From assembly GCA_036346205.1 (NCBI GenBank), contig JARFJB010001965.1, forward strand, positions 4,419,501 to 4,483,500: a stretch of 64,000 nt of DNA, given 5' to 3'. The position numbers and the translations under genes were made by a program. Below the pieces are notes generated by a model that made no database searches, was not told the origin of the DNA, and worked only from the letters and a program-made list of their open reading frames with translations. Below are positions 9,606 to 20,800 of the stretch, piece by piece; position 1 is the stretch's first letter; each line of letters opens with the position of its first letter. The stretch comes from Vesta saturnalis (lineage: Eukaryota; Arthropoda; Insecta; Coleoptera; Lampyridae).

Positions 9606-11477
9606 CTTGTGTGCGTGTCCGTGTCCGTGTCCGTGTCCGTGTCCGTGTCCGTGTCCGTGTCCGTGTCCGTGTCCGTGTACGTGTCCGTGTCGTTGTGTGC
9701 GTGTGTCCGTGTCGGCGTGTCCGTGTCCGTCTCCGTGTCCGTGTCCGTGTGTGTGTCCGTGTCCGTGTGTGTGTCCGTGTGCTGTGTGTGTTGTGTGTGT
9801 TGTATGTGTTGTGTGTTGTGTGTGTTGTGTGTGTTGTGTGTGTTGTGTGTGTTGTGTGTGTTGTGTGTGTGTGTGTTGTTGTTGTGTGTTGTTGTGTGTT
9901 GTTGTTGTGTGTGTGTGTGTGTTGTGTTGTTATGTTGTTGTTTGTGTTGTGTGTGTGTGTTTGTGTTTTGTGTGTGTTGTGTGTGTTTGTGTGTGTGTTG
10001 TGTGTTGTTTATGTGTGTGTGTGTGTGTGTGTGTTTGTGTGTTTGTGTGTTGTTGTTGTTGTGTGTGTTGTGTGTTGTTGTGTTGTGTTGTGTGTTGTGT
10101 GTGTTGTTTGTGTTGTGTGTTGTGTGTGTTGTGTTTGTATGTTGTGTGTTATTGTGTTTTGTGTGTTGTGTTGTGTTGTGTGTGTTGTGTGTGTTATGTG
10201 TGTTGTTTTGTGTGTTGTGTGTGTGTGTGTTGTGTTGTGTGTGTTTGTGTGTATGTGTGTTGTTGTGTTGTGTGTGTGTTGTGTGTTGTGTGTGTTGTGT
10301 GTTATGTGTGTGTATGTGTGTTGTGATGTTGTGTGTGTGTGTTTGTTTTGTGTTTGTGTGTTGTTGTGTTTGTTGTGTGTGTGTGTGTTGTGTGTTGTGT
10401 GTGTTTGTGTGTGTGTGTGTGTTGTGTGTTGTGTGTGTTGTTGTGTTGTTGTGTTGTTGTTGTGTTGTGTGTGTGTGTTTTGTGTTTATATTGTGTGTTG
10501 TGTTGTGTGTGTTGTGTGTTGTGTTGTTTATGTTGTGTGTTGTGATTGTGTTGTGTGTGTTTGTGTGTTTATGTTGTTGTGTTGTGTGTGTATTGTGTGT
10601 ATGTGTGTGTTTGTGTGTGTTGTGTTGTGTGTGTTGTGTTGTATTGTGTGTGTGTTATTTGTGTTGTGTGTTGTTGTTGTGTGTGTGTTGTGTGTTTGTT
10701 GTGTTGTGTTTTGTGTGTGTGTGTTTGTGTGTGTTGTTGTGTTGTTGTGTGTGTGTGTTGTGTTGTTGTTGTGTGTGTTGTGTTGTGTGTGTGTGTTTTT
10801 TTTTTGTGTTGTGTGTGTTTTATGTGTGTTGTTTTGTATTATATGATGTATGTGTATGTGTGTTTATTGTTGTGTGTATTGTTGTTGTATTTATTGTATT
10901 TGTTATTAGTATGTGTGTTGTGTGTTGTGTGTTGTGTTGTTGTGTGTTGTGTTATGTTGTTAGTGTTGTGTGTATGTGTATATGTATTTGTGTGTGTGTT
11001 TGTTATGTGTTATGTGTGTGTTGTTATTGTGTGTTGTGTGTTGTATGTGTTTGTGTTGTATGTTGTGTTGTTTGTGTGTGTGTATGTGTTGTGTATGATT
11101 GATTGTGTGTTGTGTGTATGTTTTATGTGTGTTGTGATGTTTTGTGTGTGTTTGTTGTATTTGTGTATTATGTTTGTGTTTATGTGTGTTGTATGTTGTA
11201 TTGTTGATGTTTGTAGTGTATTTGTTTATATTATGTATTTTTGTGTTGTGTGTATGTGTGTGTTGTTTGTTGTGTGTGTATGTGTGTGTGTGTGTGTTGT
11301 TATGTTGTGTTTATTATTATTGTGTTGTATATGTTGTGTTGTGTTTATTATTATTGTGTATTTTTATTATATTATGTGTGTATTATTATTGTGTGTTGTG
11401 TGATATATGTGTGTGTATGTTGTGTATGTATTATATTATTATGTGTTGTGTGTTGTTGTTGTGTGTGTGTGTTGATG

Positions 11478-11510
<33 letters not shown>

Positions 11511-11710
11511 GTTGTGTGTGTTTTTATGTTGTGTTATGTTTGTGTGTGTATTGTTAGTGTGTTGTGTTGTGTGTGTGTGTGTGTTGTGTGTGTGTGTGTG
11601 TGTATGTGCGTGCGTGCGTGCGTGCGTGCGTGTGTGAGCGCGCTGGGTGCGTGGGTGCCTGGGTGCGCGCGTGCGCGAGCGCGTGCGTGTGTGTGGGTGT
11701 GTGTATGGAT
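9606..11710 (+). repeat. 2.1-kb compound TG-rich array: (GTGTCC)n then degenerate GTGTGTTGT tracts
   Basis: Starts inside the pogo coding sequence with a hexamer GTGTCC array (about 9615-9780, with imperfect units), continues as imperfect (GTGTGTTGT) and TG tracts to about 10830, then grades into AT-interrupted GTGTATTATT variants to 11600, and ends with GTGC/GCGC-rich units (11605-11710). The long open frames here (all Cys/Val or Ser/Val) are artefacts of the repeat. The strand bias is complete: almost no C after 9790, which implies strand-asymmetric growth by slippage. Confidence 0.95.
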
Positions 11711-11715
11711 GTATG

Positions 11716-12345
11716 TTGGTATCCACGATAACTCTAGAACGAAAATACCTAAGTACATAAAATATTGTATTGTATTGTATTTAAGTTTGTTTTCAATTGG
11801 CTTAGAGCTGATTAGATTTTGGGAGAAATCTATCGGCGGAGAGGGGGGTCAGTTTTTAGTTTTTATCAAATATTTCTAAAATAGCTGCATATTTCAAAGA
11901 TATAAAAATACCCAGACATAGATCTTAAATATATCGATTAATTATGTTATATACAATTTTTTGATACGATGCATAATTTAGCGGTAAAAAAATCCCCTGT
12001 GTACAATTTAAGTGTTAGTCCAAATTTTTTCAATATCTGAATAACGATTCCTTTTATTAGAAAAAGTGTAGACATATTTTTTAAAGAAAATTTAATTTTA
12101 CGTAACTTTTCTTTATAAAGTTTCTTAATATAATGCAAGGTAAGTATAAAAAATAATTAAATATGATGGAAAATGGTTAAAATGCATCATTGATATTTTA
12201 TAGAATTTTTTTTATGTTAACATGTATTATTTATGTCTATCTGGAATGAAGTTTTAAACGTCATTCTGACATAGATTACTGTTTTTGTTTTTACAATGTT
12301 GCCAGTTTTCGTTATGAACGTAGATGTCTACTAAACTCTGTCTGT
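11716..12345 (+). repeat. Dispersed repeat family, copy A (5' part)
   Basis: Begins directly after the TG array and is the counterpart, in reverse complement, of 35640-34990. Shared blocks include CACGATAACTC.AGAACGAAAAT, the CTTAGAGCT motif, a GGAGAGGGGGGT box, and ACATAGATTACTGTTTTTG. No coding capacity is seen. The homology breaks at about 12345 and resumes at about 13015-13110 (TTGGAAGGTCGTGTGGTGTT), so roughly 670 bp were inserted in this copy or lost from the other. Confidence 0.65.
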
Positions 12346-13014
12346 CCAGAAGTTTTAAACGTCTGTGTGACATAGATTATTGTTTTTGCTTTTAAAATAT
12401 TGCATATTTACGTGATGAGCTTATTATAAAAGTATATAATAGATATTTATGTATTAAGGGCATAATCAGAAGATTTGGCTCGAGGGAATGTTAAAAGCCC
12501 GACGTGAAGCGGAGGGCTTTTATATTCCTGAGAGCCATAATCTACAATTATGCCCGTGGTACATACAATGTTTTATTTTATTTTGCACCATGAAATTGGA
12601 ACAAAATTTTAAGAAGATTCCGGCAAGTTTTTAAATGCAAATGCAGTGAAATAAAGTGGACAGTAGGCTAATTTGTTGTTACTAAGATACTGTGATATTG
12701 CTAAATTGTTGCTAAGGTACTGTTTGTTTGTAAATAATTTGTATTCTAAAATGGAAGGTGAAAACGCAAAGACTAATTTGTTGTTACTAAGATACTGTGA
12801 TATTGCTATTATTATTATTATTGTTAAATTAATAAAGGTTGTATGGTAAGGTTGTTGTGTCAATAATTCTTTCAACTTACGTGAAATATCATGTCATGGG
12901 TCAGCTGTCAATCATGCTGCTTAGCAACAATGACATTTCCGTGCTATAAAGACCACATTACGCCCGCATATGGAGGCGTATAAAGAACATTATGGTGGCA
13001 AAATAAAATAAAGA
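12346..13014. other. Insertion-like segment inside repeat copy A
   Basis: Interrupts the homology between repeat copies A and B. It contains a 98-bp imperfect hairpin (12458-12555) and a direct duplication of about 37 bp (12668-12704 and 12774-12810). No coding homology. Confidence 0.4.
12458..12555. repeat. 98-bp imperfect inverted repeat (hairpin)
   Basis: Successive blocks pair around a 13-nt centre: GGGCATAAT with ATTATGCCC, AGATT/ATCT, GGCTC with GAGCC, GGAAT with ATTCC, and AAAAGCCC (12493-12500) with GGGCTTTT (12514-12521). The loop is GACGTGAAGCGGA. The bulges are short and regular, so the transcript would fold into one long stem. Confidence 0.7.
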
Positions 13015-13110
13015 TATAATTATTTTTAAAAAATGTTATTAAAATTATTTTATTTCTTTTCATTTCCATTTTGTATGTTGGAAGGTCGTGTGGTGTTCCA
13101 TATTTTTTTA
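13015..13110 (+). repeat. Dispersed repeat family, copy A (3' part)
   Basis: Matches the reverse complement of about 35080-34990, including GTTGGAAGGTCGTGTGGTGTT, which is kept in both copies. Confidence 0.55.
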
Positions 13111-16076
13111 ACAAGTCAACTATTTCATTATTAAACTAAACCGGGTGCTTATTTTCAGGTTTTAATTTTTTTTCTTGGGTATACAGTTATCAAATACCTT
13201 ATAAATACTAAAATAAAAGAAATCAACTGCCTTATTTACATCAGAACATTTATACAAAAGAGCCCAATCGGACTTAGAAATACTTTTGATTAACATGTCA
13301 AAATTCAATTTACTAAATTGCTAATAAGTGACATTACTAGATTGATTTTGATGTGTAGCTTGTGCATCAGATTATTTGGCGACGGAATAGAAGTAATAAG
13401 AGCTGGGTGTTATTCGTCTTCCTTAGCCAGAGGATAGACCTCTTTACTAACAATGGAGTTTTTTATGTACTAAAGAGAACCAGCTCTAAAGTTTTCATTT
13501 TACAATTCAAAACATTATTTACAGATATAAGATTATGTAAAGATATAAAATGTTTGATAATCTCCTATAACTATGATATTATCGGAAAATGTTCCTTTAT
13601 ACCCATTTACAGTAACATTTAATGAAATCTAGGTGGTAAAACATAACACTCGCTTCAATGCAATACAAAAAAATTTCGTCGAAAAATTATATTATCCGTA
13701 AAACTAACATGAGGATTTTACTCAACAAGTGTATAATCGGGATTCAGTCTTTTACAACTAATGCTACCATTTTCGATATTTTTACTCAAATGCTCCCGTC
13801 TGATTCTAAATTTTGTACTATTCGACAAGTCACTTGAATTGATGAAATACGTAATGAATCCAAATAACCTTGCAAGTATATCTTGTTAGATTGTTTATTA
13901 TTAGGTAACTATTTCTCGTAACTGACAGCAAATACTTTTTTGGGCACACATCTTTTGGATCTTGAAATGTCTTAAAAGCATTATAATGATCATTTCGTGA
14001 GTTTTTTTAACAAAATAATAAGGCATGATGACCGTCAATCGTTCCATACAACTATGATGTCTCAATTTGAATAATCATTTATGATAGCACTTATGAAAAA
14101 AGAATTATGGCGTGCAAGCTTACACTTAACTGTTACCAAATGAGTTACCTTTAGTTTGCTTTCTTCCTTTTTCATAAAATTACAGTTATTAGAAAAAAAT
14201 CAACCCTCTGTCCACTTACTAGAACGCAAACTTTTGAAAAACTTCAAGCTTAACTACATAATAAGAGGATCAAAGTTTCCGAAACTTAACAGTTTAACTT
14301 GTTTTTCTTAGAAACATCCTTAGATCTACACTACGTAAATAACCGATTTTAACTTTCATGTTTTTCACGTGCAAAGTACCATGTCTTTCAGAATTAATAA
14401 TCGTGTAGAACCAATTCTGAAAAAAGTACGCGACTTTATTACTCTTTTTTTATGTTATGTTTTAGCTACTGGTATTATACATATTTATGTGTATCACTCT
14501 TTTAAATTTACTCCAACAGGTAGTTGCGAAGAAATCTGTATATAAATGATCTAAGTCTTTAATAATGGTTCTTATATTGCACTTAATTAGTTAAACCGTG
14601 TAATTTCATATTTAATTATTATTAAGATGCATGTTGATAAATAAGTCGCAAGATTTCTATGTAAATATGTAATATATCCACAGTAATAAGTATTGTCACT
14701 TTCAACGTTAACATGGTCAGATCATGTAATGCGTACAAGTGAGGTTTAAGAATAATTAATATAAAACATTCATAAATTGGCTTAAAAACTAGCATATCCA
14801 CGGACATTTCTTTGATCGCTCATAAAACTAGGTTATTATTAGCATAAAATAAAATTACTCAATATTTCTGCTGAAAAAAGCTAATATTATATTACATCTC
14901 TCACTTGACTTTTAATTTTATTATTTTATTACCTCTTATATTACTACAGCATTAAATAATATTTGTTGTAATAAGAGTTAGTTTTCAAGGTATACTAATA
15001 GAAAACAGAACTAATTACATATATAAATATGTGAGATTCTTGTAATTTGTAAATGCATAGCATCGATTTATTATCGAGTTAATTAGAGAATGTCGGTACG
15101 TATCTAGATGTCTATCTGTTAACGGTTGTATGTAATTAGCATAGAGAAAGGGCCATACAAAACACCCTCATGAGTTACATAAACAACCAAATTACGTAAG
15201 TTAAGCACAGTATAAATTTCGCAATTTTAACAATAAACTGTACATCGATTGGTTGCTATCATCAGGGCACAGTAATTTTATTTTGGAAAACATGCATTTG
15301 GATGCATTACCAATAATCATTGGAAAACCATCGTGATTCACTATTTAAAATTAAGTTCTCGTTAAAATTAAAGGGTCCATTGAGCTGTTTTTCATGAAAT
15401 AATGAATCACAATTAAATAGAGTTACTAGAAAAATTCTTAGTTCTAAAGTACTCGTAAAAATAGTTCAAAATAATGTGGAAATAACAAGGATTTCTTTGC
15501 AAGGCAATGCAGCCAGTCAATTTATTAAGAGTGTTATGTATATCATTGACTTTAACACACTAAAGTCAACGATACCATTGACTTTAATATAGTCAATGTG
15601 TATACGTACTGTATACTGCATAGAAAACTCTATTGAGGATTTGGTTGTAATTCTACAAAATGTTTGAAAATCCAGTAGGAAAATATGGTTAAATATATAC
15701 TCTTCGTTATTAAGAGCCCAAACTGATTCTGTTGATCACACATTGATGGGCGATTTGAATCGGAACACGGAAATCTTGCGAATGTAAACAGTACTTTTCA
15801 CTCGTGTTCAACAAGTACTCATTCATGTTTCTTTCTTCTCTTACGTTGAATAGGATTTGAAGACGAATTTCTGTTATGAATATCCTCCATCCTCAAATAT
15901 GAATGCCAAATGTAACAATTTACTAAGTAATTCATTTACAAACCGTTGATATGGCCAAAGAAACCATATCAAGGTCAAAGGTTATGCCAATTCCTTTGCT
16001 GAGCCATTGTCTTAATTGTTTTAATTTGGCACTGAATACAATGAAAAATCTGGAACACCGAAACTATGCCAGGATC
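13111..16076. other. AT-rich, no recognised feature
   Basis: Nearly 3 kb of AT-rich sequence. Frames at 13362-13622, 14622-14807 and 15951-16133 are open by chance as far as I can tell: no domain, no repeat of known families and no splice-site support. Confidence 0.45.
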
Positions 16077-16238
16077 TATAACAATCAAAATACATCCACG
16101 TACCACACAAAATTAAAAAACGCGTTTCATTAGCTACGCTATCATCGAGTCGACCGCTGATTATGATAGCGTAGCTATTGTAACACGTTCGGTGTTTTTC
16201 TATTTTGTGTGTAACGTGGGTGTATTTTGTTTGTTACT
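16077..16238. mobile_element. Hairpin MITE-like element
   Basis: An almost complete inverted repeat. The left arm runs from TAACAATCAAAATACATCC; the right arm ends in GGGTGTATTTTG and TTTGTTA, its near complement. The inner arms GCTACGCTATCAT / ATGATAGCGTAGC are perfect and flank a 17-nt loop (about 16146-16162). It is non-coding. The size and full-length TIRs fit a MITE; the parent family is unknown. Confidence 0.6.
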
Positions 16239-16249
16239 AATACAATGTT

Positions 16250-16600
16250 TTCATTATACTTCAGCTTGGCGAGACCTAAGTTAGAATACTGTGATCATAT
16301 CTGGTACCCAATTGACAACAATCCCCATAAATTCTGATGAACGGATTCAAACAAAATTTTTGAAATATGTATCATTTAAGCTAGATGGAATATACACAAA
16401 CAGAGGATGTCCCAATCAACAACTACTTTCCCAGTTCAATTTGTCATCCTTAAAAGTAAAACGCATTTGTAACAGTCTTAAGTCTTTGCATAATAATAAA
16501 TATACAATCTTATAGATTGCCCATCGCTCTTATCTCTTCTTGATTTTCATCTCCTGCTCTGGACGTTAATGTATCCCCTTTGTTAGATTGATTACGAACT
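16250..16600 (+). pseudogene. Jockey-type non-LTR reverse transcriptase, C-terminal relic
   Basis: Translates as LARPKLEYCDHIWYPI, then ERIQTKFLKYVSFKLDGIY and LLSQFNLSSLKVKRI, the thumb and connection region of Jockey-like retrotransposons, in which L.R..LEY...IW.P and IE..Q..FL.....K are regular. One stop (TGA near 16339) lies in IDNNPHKF*ERIQTK. Only the 3' end is present, as expected for 5' truncation by target-primed reverse transcription. Confidence 0.7.
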
Positions 16601-17839
16601 GTTTAATTGTTTTGTTCACTTTGTGTTTATATAGGAATATCACTAATTTTTTCATTTTTATTAATTTTTCTTTTGTATTGTTATTTAAGGTAAATGGTGT
16701 TAATTTGTTAATTCTTTTTATATTTTCATAAATGATTTAGTTTTTTTCTTTTAGTAATAGTAGGCACGTAGTCAATTGTTATATCTTTTTTGTATTTATA
16801 TTATTTATATTCACGTAACTATTGTTTTTGAATATTATAAAATTTTTCTGTAATTGGACTTTCAGTCTGTATTATCACTATTTAAAAAAATGCACTGCAT
16901 GTGAATTAGCCCTACCAATAACAACCGTTAAAATGTGAAATCTCCAACTATAAGGAAAATAACCGTTGTATTGGTCTTTATGTACAAAAATTAATTAAAG
17001 AAAAACACGTTAAAATAACTACATGCTGGGTTTACTACTGGGCTACTGGAATTTAGATCATAATCTATTGGTGAAATGAATAGCGTTTGATACACAATTT
17101 AGAGGAACTTTATTAATAATGAGCCCATTTTTTACAACTTACTGACCGCATTTTATGGAGTACTAGTATGTCATGCACACTTACACACAAAAGCACGTCC
17201 CCTCTGACGTCACGGATTATGTAGTCCGGTTCCCGGTTGCAACGGCTCTGGTGGCTTGATTTATTTGTTTATTTCTATGTAACCCAAATGAGAATAACAA
17301 TAACAAAATAACCTTAAAAAGTTGCCATTTGCGCTTAAATTGTACCATTCATGTTTGAATTACAGTAATATTTTTGTATAAAAATGGGTCGTATATAGTC
17401 AGAATTACGAGAAGTGGCGTGTGATTCAGAGCCAAATAATGTTTAATGATATAAGAAATCCCGTATAAAACAAGTTTTTTCACTCTACACTGATACATGC
17501 ATGGGTTACTAAAGAAGATAGAATACATCGGATATATCGAATGTACATTTGAAATGTACACACTAGAAACATATGTCGCGTTTGAAATGTCAAACTCCAT
17601 GTATAACCTCAAATTGTATTTGTACTTATTGTTTACTGGTTTACATTCTCGTGTTTGTTTTTGCATTTAAAAGTGTTTACGTCGTTATAAAAAAAGTTTT
17701 TTTCAAAACTACTAAGATTAAGTCTAAGTCAAATAATATTTATGAACGTGATGAAGTATTTTGAAATGGAATGTGACCAAGAACCCTCTCTACCTCAGGC
17801 ATCCATTATGCAGGTACCGATTATAAACACCTGTCGGTT
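16601..17839. other. AT-rich, no recognised feature
   Basis: Possible 3' flank of the Jockey relic at first, then anonymous sequence. The minus-strand open frame 17349-17666 has no recognisable domain. Confidence 0.4.
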
Positions 17840-19101
17840 TTTAATATGTATACAATTTTAGCGAACAGCTGTAGCTTGCGGCGTAAGTGAAAGAACAGTA
17901 ACGCGTACCAAAGTCCAGAATTGCTGCTGCTTTAGCTTCTGGTAAGACTGCTTTAAGTACTCCCCGAAAACATCGAAATAGCAGAGAAACAATCTGTAGA
18001 TGTTGATGATTACGTAAAAGATTTGGTAAAAAGGAAGATCTACAACATGCACTGTAATTGTAAGTTTTATAGTTACTTAAGTGTATTATTTTTACATTTA
18101 TATCATTTCAGCTTCACACGTTACTGACGCAAGTGTTCCAACAGGAATTAAAAAGAGATGAAATATTTTCATTTAGTACAAGCAACTTGACGAAATCACT
18201 TCATCATTTTGGTTTTACCTTTAAAGAGACTTGCTTGAGCAGGCACGCATTGTTGCTAGTAGAGCGAGATTTCTAAGAGAAACTTTAATAGCGGAGATAG
18301 CGAAGTACATTACGATCATGTGTTTTTATACGAAACCTGGACATTCAGTCGAGGCTTAGTTAAAAGAACGTGGCACGATGAAGATTTAAGAAGCTGTAAG
18401 AAAAAAAACGGTAAATGCAGATTTTAAACATATTCTCAACAACATTTTTGTTTAGCTTTATCATTCTGAGTGCTGGTAACCGAGATGACTTTATTGCTAA
18501 TGCATGGTTGGTGTTTAGTACAAAAAGAAAGACTACCGATTACCACGATAATATGAACACTAACTTGTTCCAAAAATGGTTTCAAGAGCAGTTATTGCCC
18601 AACTTAAAAAGACTCAGTCTAATAATACTAAATAATGCCTCGTATTATTCTGTTTTAGAAGAACAGATGCCACTAGGTAGTTGGACAAAACAAGACCTCA
18701 TCGGCTTAAACAAAAAGAACTCCAAGACTCACACACCTGAGATGTTATTAAACATAGCATATGTTGTAGACAAACTTACTCTAAAATGGAGGCATAAAGT
18801 GTTACGTTTGCCCCCATACCACTTCCAATTCAACCCAATTGAATTAATATGGTCAAATTGTAAAGAATTTTACAATAAAAATATTGGCAAAAACGGTTTT
18901 AGTGCGTTTTTGCTCTGTGGAATGAAGCATTTGCCCGAGTTGATGCTCGTACATGGTAAAAGTGCATATTACATGCGAAAAAAGAAATGCATGAATGTGG
19001 AATCAGTCACAATGTCACATGCTGTTGTGCAGCCACTGGTTATTAATGTTGGAGAAACGAACTCTGAAAACCTCGATATTGCAGAAGATGATAGCGATTA
19101 A
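17840..19101 (+). pseudogene. Intron-bearing DDE (IS630/Tc1-like) transposase relic, copy 1
   Basis: An N-terminal helix-turn-helix is readable (ACGVSERTVTR near 17876-17910), then VDVDDYVKDLVKRKIYNMHC. Intron 1 is 18060-18111 (GTAAGT...TTTCAG, 52 nt). Exon 2 gives LKRDEIFSFSTSNLTKSLHHFGF and, with frameshifts, FLYETWTFSRGLVKRTW: the catalytic Asp of D-E-T-W is Tyr (TAC 18329-18331). Intron 2 is 18411-18455 (45 nt, GTAAAT...GTTTAG). Exon 3, open to 19098, has LSAGNRDDFI, LFQKWFQEQLLPNLK, SLIILNNASYYSVL (second Asp replaced by Asn at 18631-18633), RLPPYHFQFNPIELIW (catalytic Glu kept) and an acidic C-terminus. It belongs to an insect family also present near 48 kb and 60 kb. Two of three catalytic residues are lost, so it is inactive, though exon 3 stays open for 228 codons. 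Confidence 0.8.
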
Positions 19102-19394
19102 ACTGTAGGTGCATATCCTGAAGAAATTTCTCAACTCATGGATTTTTTTCCTTCACACCAACAACTGGAAGATGGTTGCAAGTAACAGACGACAGTACTC
19201 ATCGACAAGGGTCTGCCTTTCGAAGATAATCAAGATAATCTTAAGCCTAAATAATTGAATGTAGTGTCCATTTAATATTTTAATTAATAGTATATTAAAG
19301 TATAAGTGAATAAAAAGGTGTTTAAAACAAGCGCGATTTTCTCGAAATAGAGTAAGTGTTTTAAAGACCAGTTATCCATGAATACTTTACGCTA

Positions 19395-19790
19395 TTTTTT
19401 TTATTGGTGCACCTTGAAAGCATAAATACTAGTAGTATTACTACAAAAATTGGAAATAAGAACTAACAATGTAAAATATGTAAATAAAAATTAATATATC
19501 CAACAATACTAACTGTACTTTCTATTTTCATTTATAAAATTAAAAGTGTTAAATAATGTTTAATTAAAGGTTTTGAATTTATTAGTAATATTTTATTTGA
19601 CGTTACAAGGTACTCCTATCAGATTAATAATAAAAAAATTGTCATTTAGACTTCACGTTTCTTGCGTTGTTGGTGTTGCCATGGTAACTTTAAAAAACGC
19701 GCGTTTTTGAAAGTTCGATTTAAACACGCTAAGACGCTTTAAATAGGTAAACTGGGGCACCAATAAAAAAAAATGTATTACCCATGCGTT
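19395..19790. repeat. Possible short inverted-repeat element
   Basis: TTTTTTATTGGTGCACC at about 19397-19413 is complemented by GGGGCACCAATAAAAAA at about 19753-19769, enclosing AT-rich non-coding sequence. It may be a MITE, but the arms are short. Confidence 0.3.
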
Positions 19791-19889
19791 TTAGGATATT
19801 TATGATGTAGAACAGTATGGGATTTTTACTGTTGGAAAACCATTTTTAACTCATAATGAAATCTTCATTTCGTCATTTAATATGTTTTT

Positions 19890-20380
19890 AACAGAAGTTG
19901 AAAAAATTGTTCAACTTGTTGTAACATGAGGCCGAGTATTGTCATGAAGAATAATAACACCACATGAAAGCTTCCGGACGTTTTCGTCTTATAATTTCAT
20001 TGCACAGATTGCATTGATATGCACTCTAGGTTCTTTAAACTTTATCAAGCAAGGGACCATCATGGTCGAAAAAAAATGTCAACGCCACTTTGCTTGCAGA
20101 AGGTTGTGCTTGAAATTTCATTGTTGGTGGACAATTTGAATATTTTCATTGTATTGATGACACAAGTTTCGTCGCATTAGGCATTATAATTGTGGCTGTA
20201 CCTACTCCGCAAGGTGTTGCAAAGGCATGCCTATTCGCAAGCATTGTTGATGCTTAAACAAAAGGCGAGGAACCCCTTGCGCACACACTTCGGTGTAGTC
20301 CAATTTGTGTACGATCCAATGAATAGTTCCTGTACTCACACCATCATTTTGTGGAAATACAATTGTATCTGTTTTTAAGT
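19890..20380 (-). pseudogene. mariner transposase fragment
   Basis: On the minus strand, in several frames, the sequence gives FQAQPSASKVALTFFFDHDGPLL, then KEPRVHI, and GVIILHDNTRPHVTT, the block containing the second catalytic Asp of mariner elements (HDNARPH in relatives). Stops and frameshifts are frequent, and neither the first Asp (DETW) nor the third is recognisable. Confidence 0.65.
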
Positions 20381-20514
20381 ACAGTTACAAGTTTGCTTGT
20401 ATATAAGTATTACATTTTTCAAACATCTATCATTTTCAAATTTTGCGGCATATATTTGACGTAAACTAGAAACATTACGTTTTATTTTATTGGCATTCAA
20501 AGTAAACTGCTCCT

Positions 20515-20800
20515 GTATAAAACAATGATAAAACCTACTTGGACTTATGGGATCGAACTGTGGTTCAAATCTAGAAATTCTTCATAGGTTCCAAAATAAA
20601 CTTCTGCGCGAACTAATGAATGCTCCTTAGTATGTGACTAATGCACATATTCACAGTGACTTACAACTTCCGTTAGTGCGTGACGAAATATAAAAATTTT
20701 GTGAAAAATATAGCGATAAATTTCAAGTGCACCCTAATGACTTAGCGACTATACTGCTGAATGATGAAGAAGATGAAGTCAAACGGGTAGTCGTAATGTG
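20515..20800 (+). pseudogene. Jockey-type non-LTR RT tail
   Basis: One frame with two in-frame stops reads ILHRFQNKLLRELMNAP, YVTNAHIHSDLQLPLVRDEI and KFCEKYSDKFQVHPNDLA, after KPTWTYGIELW in the adjacent frame. This is the C-terminus of Jockey-clade ORF2 proteins (W..A..SN...L.R.Q...LR....APWY..N..IH.DL..P). The spacing is well kept, so decay is mainly by point mutation. Confidence 0.8.

Noticed and set aside
9315..11880. Very long Cys/Val-rich open frames, apparently continuing the pogo reading
   Set aside because: They are translations of the TG array. Only the first 95 or so codons (to about 9600) are transposase; the rest has no protein signature.
17349..17666. Minus-strand open frame of 105 codons
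   Set aside because: No domain, AT-driven composition, no splice-site or repeat-family support.
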